28,859 nt of DNA from Pelomyxa schiedti (taxonomy: Eukaryota; Evosea; Pelobiontida; Pelomyxidae), in contig JAHLWZ010000563.1 of NCBI GenBank assembly GCA_020536535.1, positions 1,202 to 30,060 of the forward strand, read 5' to 3'. Within the stretch, counting starts at the first letter, position 1; each line of letters starts with the position of its first letter. The notes under the pieces are model-generated. The model was not told where the DNA came from and searched no databases. It worked only from the letters and a program-made list of their open reading frames with translations. This document shows positions 1 to 9,407 of the stretch, piece after piece. Position numbers and translations under genes: made by a program.

Positions 1-873
1 CTCCTCGTTGCTGGCGCTGTTGATCCTCCCATGTTGCTGGAGCGGCAACCATCGTGCCCCCACAGTAGGCGGCGGTGCAACTGGCAGTAGTAGTCGTCGT
101 CGAGGAGGAGGAGGAGGATGGGGCCGGGAAGGAAGGGGCAGCAGGGAGGGCGCGGGAAACAGCACACTAGGGGGGGCACGAGCACAACGAGGCCGCAGAG
201 GGGGTGGAAACAGAGGCGGGGGCGGCCACTGCAACACGTGGAGGGTGGAAACTACGCTCGAGGGACCACACCCAATACTCCATGTGAAGGGGTTCCCTGC
301 CGCCCTCGTCACCCACGACCTCGTCAAGCAAGTGATTGGGAACTCTGCCCTCGTGTACACGCCCCTCCTCTTCACACTCAACTCACCTCCCTGCGTTTTA
401 TGTCGTTGACCCGCACTCTACGCCCAACGGCCATTCTCAGCGATGGCCACCACCACGTTGGTTTTTTCATTACCCTTTTAGGTCTCACGTTGAATTCCGG
501 AGGCAGAGAAGTCTGGTCTACGCGTACTTCTTCTCTGAAAAAGCAGCCCTCCAAGCACTCCGGGAACAGCCCTTCACGTGGGACTACTCCCTGCCACCAT
601 CTGATTCCTCTTCTACATGGACTCACCAGAGCGCCCAGATCACACTCGTTTTGGACCCAAAACCCGAGGTACAAGCAGCAACAGAAACAACGCCAACCAA
701 CAGCGCTGCTGGCTCTTTCAACTATGATTACCATTCTGCCTCCTTCCCCTCCTCCTCCTCCTCCTCCTCCTCGACGACGACTACTACTGCCAGTTGCACC
801 GCCGCCTACTGTGGGGGCACGATGGTTGCCGCTCCAGCAACATGGGAGGATCAACAGCGCCAGCAACGAGGAG
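1..873. repeat. perfect 118-bp inverted repeat, arms 1-118 and 756-873
   Basis: Bases 1-118 are the exact reverse complement of 756-873, with a 637-bp unique spacer. The pairing is lost at 119 against 755. The inner ends of both arms lie in low-complexity tracts, GGA repeats near 101-118 and TCC repeats near 750-771. The outer end of the left arm is the window edge, so the repeat could be longer. The right arm is inside the open frame of the kinase gene. The placement suggests either a genuine inverted duplication or a misjoin or template switch through the trinucleotide tract at a contig end. I favour an artefact, but the sequence alone does not decide. Confidence 0.9.
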
Positions 874-3800
874 AGTTCTATCAGTGTGATGAAGACTACG
901 AGGGAGCGGCGTGGTGCGATCAAGTCGAAGTGGGGCACGAGGAGGGGCTGAGGCTGGCCGAGGATGTAGGCGTTGTTGGTGATGATGGTGGCGTCGTCCG
1001 TCCCAATGTCGGCGGTTCCAGTGCTTATGCTGATGATGATGATGCTATTTACGGTGTTGCTTCTCCTGCTGCTATTTACAGTGCTGCTTCTGCTGTTGCT
1101 ATTTACAGCCCCGTTTCTCCTGCTGCTATTTACAGTCCTGCTTCTCCTGTTGCTATTTACAGCCCTGCTTCTCCTGCTGCCATTAATGTCAATGGAGGCC
1201 ATAATCGCGATCCTCTGGAGCTCAATGACGACGACGAGCTTGTTGTTTCAAGTAACCTCATTGCCTCCGGCGGATTTGGTGATGTTTACAACGGTGAGTA
1301 TGTATCATGGGAGATCTTTGTTCATTGCTTGACAGGAACTCTCAATGGCACAGCTGTGGCAATCAAGAAGTTTAAAAGTGATCACTGCCAAGCAGATTTC
1401 GTTTGTGAAGTCAATGCCTTGAGGTCAGTCTCCTCCCCTTTTTTCCTCAACTCGTTGAAGAGGAGGCACGCTCACCCACCAAACAGAGAACTTAACAATC
1501 AACCGAACATAATATCCATCATGGGTACGGGCGTATTTCCACGCCTTCGTAATTCATGCACACTCTCCATCCCCCCATTCCTCTCTTCTCTGTTCATTCC
1601 ACTTCCTCACTTGACTTGTTTATTTTCTTTTCTTCTCTTCTTAATCTGTTAATCTTTCATTCTCAGGAATCAAAACAAATGAGCTTCCACCTCTGATCGT
1701 TTTCGAGAAGATGGCTTGCAATCTCTACACACTTTTACATGATCAGTCCCACGCTCCAGCTCATGTGCAGAGCTGCTGGAAGGGAGGATGTGACCGAGAT
1801 ACAAGACTGCTTATGTCACTTGATGCGGTGAGTAGTGGTGCCTTGTGCGTGTGTTTGCGTGTTGAACTTGTGTCTCTCTTAATCCTTCCATCCAATCACA
1901 CATAACTCCTCCAACAAATAAAAAATGCCTACCTTGTGTGATTGGCCAGTGGTAGAATAATTAATTACTTATCTTTTCTAGGCTCTTGGAATACAGTGGA
2001 TACATACCAAGAAGTTTGTGCACAGGTAAAGAAAAATTCTTCCTTCTTTTGTCACTCATGACAAAAACCATTTTTAGGGATATTAAAACAGACAACCTGT
2101 TGGTGGACGACAAGCTCCGACTTAAAGTAAAATTCAAATCTACCCAATTTTATCTGTTGTGGCTAATGCTATGCAAAAAACAAACATATCCAGATTTCCG
2201 ACTTCGGTTTATGTGCAAAAGAGACTGTGGTACAAAGCCAGGGCAGAATGGGGACATGTATGTTGTTTGTCACCAAACAACCCCACTCAACTCCCAAAAA
2301 GTTCCTTATTATGCACCGGAGCTGTGGAATGCATCACCTGACCCATCATCACTTGCAAATAATACATCATCTGAAGAGCCTGCAACTCAGTCCAGTGACA
2401 TGTATGTTGGTCCCATTATCATCATCAACAGCTCCTCGATGATGAAATAATTAATTAGCTTTGTTTTTAGTTTTACTAAAAATATGTATGCCCCATTATC
2501 TCTCACAAATTGATCACATACACGCATAGCTACGCATTTGGGCTGGTGTTGCTGGAGATTTGGTCTCGGAAGATACCATGGAGTGACCACTACACAGACA
2601 AGAAGAGTTTCTACAGGAATGTAATTCTTGCAAGGCTACCTCTCGAGTTTCCTGCAGACATGCCAATCGAATTGGTTTGTGATGATGTGTTATTCCTCCC
2701 CCCACTTTGTCTTTGTATTTTTCCCACTCTCAATTAATCAAAAAAATCAGAAAAATCTCATTGAGTCATGCTGTAACCGAGATCCAAGAAAGGTAGGGGG
2801 TAACAAAACCCATCCCATCACGTACTCTTCTCCAACAACAACAGAGACCTGGCATTGCCCATGTAGTTGACACTTTGAGAAACCTTTTGCTCGACTTCCC
2901 ACCTGATCTGATGGATGCTCGCAAGTTTTGGCTACAGTTTTCGTCCTCTGGAGGCAGCAACGGTCTCCCGCCACAAGGAGGGGTGTGCTGGGATACATTC
3001 AAAGCCGCGTTGAGAAATGAATCGCCCGCCTACTATGGCAGCATTGAGGGCGTCAAGGAAATGGCATGCACTGCATCACCAAGTTCACCAACACCTGGTA
3101 TGTAAAGAGAGATACAGATAAGTCATCCTTTTTTTGAGATTCCTTCCTCCTCACTGATTTATCATCTCCCTCTACACCACAAATAGAAACGAAAGGAGGA
3201 AACAGAAACAACAACAGCAGTGGAAACGTTTTATTTGTTACCAAACAGAGGTTCATCTTCCTCAATCAGCTCTTTGGAGACTTTTTCGTGGATGGGTTCC
3301 TTTTACAGGAGGTAAGGAACTCTATGTATTTTCTCGACATCCACAACTGCAAACCATGAACCATTATCCTCAGATTCAAGACCTCGTGGATTCCAGGGCC
3401 TGGTTCACCCCGTTTCTCACAGCCCAACAGTCTGAAGAGTTGTTGCTGAACCACTCCGCCGTTGCTGGAGGAACGGGAGCTGTATTTCTCATCAGGTGCA
3501 ATTTGGACGATCCCGCTCATTTCCCGTTCGTGGTATCCACTAGGGTCCCGTCGAGCTCAACTGTAGTACATACAAGGTATGGGGAATGTAGATTTAATCT
3601 ATTCCACCCACTACTGTAGGGTTCGGAGAATAACGAAGTACTCTTCGTTGGCAGAGCGGTACGAATACGCCTGCGGCGCAATTACAATCAGAACAGACAC
3701 AATTCCCAACATGGTGCAACAGCTTATTAGGTCCAATATCCTTCGAATACACCCGGAACATCAACCCTCTGATTATGCTCCACCACCGCTTCTTGCGCCA

Positions 3801-4163
3801 TCGCCACACCTCCACAGTCACAGCCACCATTACAATCAACATAATGACAACCACAACCGCAGTCACAGCAGGAGCCCGCGTCGTTACCACTATCCCCGCC
3901 GCTACCATTATGACGATTACCGTGACCGCGATGATGATCACTCTGATCACAATGACAGATACACCAGAAGTCGAAGCCGAAGTAGAAGTAGAAGCCGGAG
4001 CCTCAGTCCCAGCCCCAATCGTCACCGTAGCAACAACAGTCACGACCACAACATCAGGAACCGCAGCCGCAGTCCCAAGCACTACAACAACAGGCATGAT
4101 CATAGCCGCAGTCCTAATCACCACGCAGGCAACAACAAACACCACGGGAAGAGGCATCACTGA
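119..4163 (+). CDS. SHK-like TKL kinase with SH2 domain, N-terminal RGG/RRM-like region and RS tail (5' partial)
   Basis: Ser/Thr (tyrosine-kinase-like) protein kinase with a C-terminal SH2 domain, the SHK arrangement of Dictyostelium. Exons read: 119-354, 482-1293, 1336-1423, 1487-1524, 1667-1827, 1982-2025, 2078-2126, 2194-2257, 2302-2401, 2530-2674, 2751-2792, 2845-3097, 3187-3311, 3374-3576, 3620-4163. Visible kinase motifs are a glycine loop (ASGGFGDVY), VAIKK, HRDIKTDN, SDFG, YYAPEL and a final KRPG, so the kinase looks catalytically complete. The SH2 begins near AWFTPF, has FLIR in place of FLVR, then a VVHTR strand. The last exon ends in an Arg/Ser/His-rich tail. Upstream, exons 119-354 and 482-720 read as a Gly/Arg stretch plus an RRM-like fold (LHVKGF, then SLVYAYFF) in frame with the kinase. 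If translation instead starts at the in-frame ATG at 822, the protein is 775 aa and lacks the RRM. The kinase-SH2 part is firm; the N-terminal extension is inference. Confidence 0.85.
1044..1178 (+). repeat. five 27-bp in-frame repeats encoding AIYSPxSPx
   Basis: Five consecutive nine-residue units of the type AIYSPASPA, the first two degenerate, lie just before the kinase domain. Each unit carries one Tyr followed by Ser-Pro or a related pair. The repeat is coding and in frame. It may be a flexible spacer or a set of phosphorylation sites. Confidence 0.85.
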
Positions 4164-4293
4164 TTGATCTCTGAAAAAGAAGACCTCCATCTGAGCTTCC
4201 TTTGACCAACAAGAAGCCACAGTCAAGAGACCATAACAAATCCATTGTTCATAAAGATTTTGCCCGTTTTATTTTGAAATTCATTTTCACTTC

Positions 4294-7039
4294 CTATGTG
4301 TTTTTGCTTGGTGTAATCAATTTTTGCTTCTGTTCCAGGGATGCTTTTGCTGCCAGAGCACGAGGAAGGAGTTGTTCCCATTCTTCTCTGATACTGGCGG
4401 GTACAATGGCTTGTGGGTGCTGCCGGCTTGGCAATAGGAGTTGCTGGTATATACCTACAAGGGCATCCATGGATTGGTAGTAGGTGTTGCTGCAATTATG
4501 CTCCCAGGAGCTTAGTGTGTAATGAATGATGGCCTTCAGAAAAAATGGTCTGTTGGCGGAAAGGTCAAAGAACTTTGTTACACACCTCCCTTTCGTTCCC
4601 GGCAGATTGGAAGCAGCGTGCAGCGAAGTATTGTGCCTCACAGTCATATGGGGCAAGGAGTAAAGCTTTTCTGGAATATGATACACTGCTTTCGTGATCT
4701 TTCTAGGAAATAGTTGGGCAAGAAAAGATAGAGATAGATTCCGGAACCTTCTCACTTAGAATGGTGGCTGCATTTATGTAATATTTTGCAGCTTGCTGAG
4801 TGAGGTTAACCCTCTCAAATAGTTCGGCCAAACCAGTAATAGAAGAGGTATCCCGGGGGTTATACTTTAAAAGTTCCCTAGCTGGGAGTCAGAGCACTGG
4901 CCTCAATTGAGTCAAATGGAATTACGTGTAGATTGTGTGCAGTGACTCCGCTGCAACGACTTCGGTATATTTACAATCAAGACCTTGGCGCATGAACTGA
5001 AGTCCAGTTTTGAAGTCAGACAGTCTCCAGTAACTTATACCTAGCTTTTTGGTATCAGTAGACTCTCATATGTGCCTCAAACAAACTGAATGCCAGACGT
5101 CACAGTAAATAGGCTCTATCTGCAGAGCTCGCTGGAAGTGGGTAATAGCGGTTTGGAAATTCTCACTGTGAAGGGCCTGAGTACCCAGTATGTACTGCAC
5201 TTTGGCGCTGCTTGGGCATACTTGCTCTGCATGTGCGAACAGAGTTGCATCATCTGCCCACACCTTATTTTGAAGGAATCTAACAAGGTCATAATCATCA
5301 GTGTGAGCTTTTTTGCACACGTTTTGCGGCCATAGGTAAGTATCAGAGTTACAGTGATAACCAGTGGGAGGGCTTTCAGCAATTTTTGACGGAACTTGTG
5401 CACCAGTTGGCTTGTTGCACGGGCAATCATAATCGAAAAAGGAATTGATGGCGAATACAGAAGCCTCTCCCCCACCATAGTTCCAACAAAAAAGAATATG
5501 TTCTAAAAAGAGTTCAGTAGTTTCCAGGACAGATGAAGTAACAAACTGAGGAGGGCAGGGCAAATACTCCAAACCACAATAGTAGGAACAACCACCTTCG
5601 ACCCTCATTTATGTGGCGAAGACAAAGCAGTCCCAAATTGGCAAGGAACAAGAAAAGTAACAAGGAATATAGATTTCTGATATCGTATCTGTCTATTTCA
5701 TAAGAATAAGAGAGGGAAACAATATGTAAGTACAGCTTTTCAACCAAAGGAAGGCAGTTAAAACTATAATCGGGTGACATTGTGCCTGGGAAAGATGAGA
5801 AGGGATAAAATTGTAAATGGATATTACTTGGGTACACTAGGAGCTGGAAGTATTTCGTGTGGAGCATTGCGATGTTGTAAATCAGCTGCCAACCTTACAT
5901 ATTATGTTAAATGATCAAAACTGGACAAATAGGTAAACTCACCTGAAGTGTAGGCAATAGGGTTCTCTAGATGCCGGTAATTACTTAAAACCATAGATAC
6001 AGTAATCAACCTGAGCTGAAGTTATTGAATGATAGCAAACAAATCGCGGATACTTGCGGCAGACGAGTACAACTACAGCAAATGCGCAAACGATACTGCA
6101 ATTGCGCAAAAACGGCCACTTGGGGCGATCAAATATGCTTGGGAGGTGGGAAACATTTCGCGGCACTAACAACAATTCATGTGCTACCTAAAGACTGTAA
6201 TGGTTACAGAAGACAAGAACCAACTTGGGAGTATCGTCTGGTGGCAACAAAAAAAAAATTAAGAAAAGGGAACGAACCATGACAGCAAAGATTGTGAAGC
6301 CGGTTTCTTTAGAAAGAATTGCACAGGAGGCCAAAATTAGTGCAGCCCCAAATGACACAGTGCATGTGATCGACTTGATAACACTTGATGATTTACTTAG
6401 AGAGAGTCTAACAGTCCACGAGTACACAAAATAGGCGGCAAGGCAAAATATAGCACAGAGTAATTCAGATCGACCCACAATTCCAGTGACAGCTTCCACA
6501 TGAATGGGGTGTGAGGCAAAAATTAGACCAGACAGCACTGCAGTGAGGCCATCTGATTCAAAAACAATGAATGACAGTCCATAGACCTACCACAAAACAA
6601 ATTAGAAGGAAAGAACTTTTTGGTTTTTTAGATATCCTTACCATCAAGCACACTGCCACATGCAAAAAAAAGTTGACTTTATGAAATGCAGTGGACAGGT
6701 GTTGTGGTGTTTCGGTGGAATTGATATCTTCTGGTGTTGAAAATAATTGCCTGTTCCATCTAAATGACAAAGTACACAAGGGCCTATAACTCTTGTGTGA
6801 GTCATCACGACTGATATCTACTACAGGTAAGAATTTTCGAAACTGACACCTGTTTGAGTGTGGTATTATTAGTGTGAATTACCGGCACCCCAAAAATCAT
6901 GGTGCAGCATCTCCATTACGGGAGAGGAGGGATTCACATCAGTATTTCGAACTACGGCAAAGTGGTCATCAAAACAGAATTCTCCCCCAAGAGAATTGGA
7001 GTAACAAATTGCCGCACAAACAACGATCTGTGCAAGCAT
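4294..7039 (-). CDS. TMTC-like protein O-mannosyltransferase (membrane plus TPR repeats)
   Basis: ER multi-pass transmembrane/TPR protein of the TMTC family, which transfers mannose to cadherin-type and related folds. Exons (minus): 7039-6883, 6820-6642, 6586-6278, 6187-6054, 6010-5943, 5893-5828, 5785-5734, 5688-5547, 5502-5321, 5279-5087, 5044-4926, 4877-4756, 4698-4586, 4533-4294; all phases agree, about 691 aa. Family signatures seen in order: NSLGGEFCFDDH, HDFWG, SHKSYRPL, HPIHVEAVTGIVGRSELL, LSKETGF, LENPIAY, NIFFFVGTMVGERLLYSPS, then NKVWADDATLF and at least three TPR units (for example TAITHFQRALQIEP). The acidic DD motif in the first luminal loop, expected for GT-C enzymes, is kept. 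Slightly shorter than animal TMTCs. The start is the first Met of the first membrane segment; an upstream exon near 7081-7125 (CIVQTLGAVVT) could extend the N terminus. Convergent with the kinase gene, stops 130 bp apart. Confidence 0.85.
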
Positions 7040-7536
7040 GAATAAGGTCACTGACACAAAGCAAGTAAAGAAATCTCACCAGTGACAACAGCACCAAGTG
7101 TTTGGACAATGCAATTCTCTTCACTGACTTAGATTCTTCCTATTAATTAAGAACAGTAAAAACGTCACGATTTTTATGCTTGCTGCAGAAAAAAAAAACA
7201 TAAAGCGATACCTGCACGCCACTACGGTGCTCCATCACAATATTTCGAAGAAAAGAAGATGCACAAAACGAGGGGTTGTTGTGTTTCTGCAGGTGTGATT
7301 CAGAAGGACTTCGGAATCAAAAACTATTTTGTCCCTGTATCAAAGTGTGCTTGTTTGGATGCCAAGCAGCTGTCCTTGATCATTCGATGCAACACGTGGT
7401 ACGCATCGTGGCACGAATTTCAATGAACTTGACTTGATTTTAAAAGCCGATTTTTTTTTTGGTTTCTTTTTGCACTTCAAACAATAAGCAAGCGAACAAA
7501 CAACATAAAAAAACCAAAACCCCAACAGCCCCCCCC
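7040..7536. other. divergent intergenic region
   Basis: Roughly 500 bp between the head of the TMTC gene and the head of the dehydrogenase gene, so it should hold both promoters. The left part (about 7060-7130) may contain an additional 5' exon of the TMTC gene, with a good splice acceptor next to 7065. Apart from short homopolymers (A runs near 7189, T run near 7451) I see no conserved element or RNA gene. Confidence 0.5.
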
Positions 7537-9365
7537 ATGGCCTCCCAACGAGTCTCCTCTATCATGGGACACCTCTGCGGTGCCTCTTCGTCGTGCTGCA
7601 CTTCCAGTACTACTACAACGCCGTCGTTTGACATCTGCCGCGCCAGCCCGCAGCAAGTTGCGTCGGCGATGCTGGACGCGGGCGTGAGGCGTGCCTACGT
7701 GGCGTGGGACGAGGGGCGACAGAGGCCAGTTGCGTCTCACCCGATGTTCGACCCTCTCGCTGATTTGCTCAACCGCGACCCCACGAATTACAAGCGCCAC
7801 GAGGCCTTCTTTATCGAGGTATGTGGTCTTTTTCGTTTTTTGCTTTCGCGTTTTAAAAGCGTTTGGATGGTGTATCATTTTGAAAGAATTATGGCTTAAT
7901 TATGCTTTTTTTTTTTCTTTCCCTGTGTAGGTGGGGCAACTGTCTCATTATCTGCACGGTGCCTTTATCTGGAGAACAGACCGCGGTGCTGCTGCTGGAG
8001 GAGTGAGGCTGTGGCAATATGACACTTTTGCTGCATATGTCACTGATGGGCTTAGGCTTGCCATTGGCATGGGAAGGAAGAACGCCTTGGCAGGAATATG
8101 GTGGGGTGGCGGCAAAGGTGTAATTGCAAGGTATTGGCATAAACATATTATTATCTCTTCACTCATTGGGAACTTTTGTACGCTTAAATAGGCCTAAAGA
8201 CGGAAACCCTGACACAAGGTGGAAGAGAAGAGACTTCAGGGATATTTTGTTCATGGAGTATGGTTGTCTCATGTCCTCTCTGAGGGGTTGCTACGTTACT
8301 GCAGAAGATCTTGGCGTAAAGGTAATTGCATCTAGCTTTGAATTCTATTTCTTACCGTGTTGGCAGACTGTTGATTGTGACAGGGTCTTTGCGAGGACAA
8401 GATTTACAACATGCATTAGTGACCCATTTGGTGGAAGGTATTGCATTCTCTCCCGTTTTTCTAGTTCTTGGCCTTAGTTTTTTACAGTGGTAACCCCGGA
8501 TTGAAAACTGGCTGGGGAATTGCATGTGGAATGGAGGTTTGTACAAAATACATAGACTGTGTTCTTATCATTTCTCACTAGGCTGCACTTAACTACCTTG
8601 GACGAGGAGGAGTTGCTGGGAAGAAAATTGCCATTATGGGATGTGGAAACGTTGCAACTTCTCTTATCGGGAAGCTATTGGAGAAGGGTGTAGGCAGTGT
8701 GATTGATGCCGATATGTCTCGCGATGCCGTGGAGATTGCCAGGAAGCGCTTTGCTGCATTCCCAAATGTTCAATTCCGAGTTTGCCCTCCCGGAGATTAC
8801 TCGATTCTGTACGAGGAAGCTGATGTTGTATCTCCTTGTGCCGTGGGCGGAGTCATCAACTCTCGCACAATTCCCAACATCCGAGCAAAGATTATCTGTG
8901 GCCCAGCAAACAACCAACTTGAGGATGATGAGAGGGATGACAAGCTATTGAAGCAAAGAGGAATCCGCTTTGTTGTGGACTTTGTAGTTAACCGCATGGG
9001 GATTGTGAATTGCTGGTGAGTATTTTTTTGAATTCCCATAATAGCGTTACTAAAACCCAACCCTGCACAGCAACGAGCAGTACGGCCACCTTGACAACGA
9101 CCCGGCGGTCGACCGCCACTTTGACATCAATTACAAGGATGGGATCTACCAAGTCACCCAGAGGGTCCTCCAGCTCTCAGACCAAAAAGGAATCACAGAG
9201 GTTGAGGCGGCCAACCAGCTCGCCGACGAGGCGTCACGTGTCCCACACCCAATCTGGGGGCCAAACAGGTGGCGCCAGATCTCGGCGGAGCTCGTCGCAA
9301 GCCGTTGGGACAGGCAGCCTTCTCTGCCTGTGTTCCCTGCCAAAGCACCGTCATCAAATTTGTAA
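7537..9365 (+). CDS. Leu/Phe/Val dehydrogenase-type amino-acid dehydrogenase
   Basis: NAD-dependent oxidative deaminase of the Glu/Leu/Phe/Val dehydrogenase superfamily, converting a branched-chain or aromatic amino acid to its 2-oxo acid. Exons: 7537-7818, 7931-8130, 8192-8321, 8367-8437, 8488-8536, 8582-9015, 9071-9365; 486 aa. The dimerisation/substrate half has AAAGGVRLW and the catalytic-lysine motif WWGGGKGVIA (Lys about residue 156). Further on are YVTAEDLG, FGGSGNPG, and a Rossmann motif GKKIAIMGCGNVA near residue 260, then GPANNQL. The start is the first ATG after a C-rich leader. About 100 residues longer than bacterial leucine dehydrogenases, through the Ser/Cys/Thr-rich N terminus and the C-terminal tail. 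Cellular location is not obvious: the N terminus is not a clear targeting peptide. Substrate specificity cannot be read from the sequence. Confidence 0.88.
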
Positions 9366-9407
9366 CTTTGGTTTCGAAGAAACAAAGAAATTGCGCCCTT
9401 CCCCTAA

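Noticed and set aside
118-951. 277-aa plus-strand frame and 274-aa minus-strand frame at the left edge
   Set aside because: Both are low-complexity shadows of the RRM-like and kinase N-terminal frames and of the inverted repeat.
1240-2870. Receptor or true tyrosine kinase
   Set aside because: The catalytic loop is HRDIKTDN, a Ser/Thr-type pattern, and there is no membrane segment. With the SH2 placement it fits the TKL SHK group.
3594-4226. Long hydrophobic open frame antisense to the Arg/Ser tail
   Set aside because: Val/Ile/Ala runs are what Ser/Arg/His/Asn codons give on the other strand; the plus frame continues the SH2 exon.
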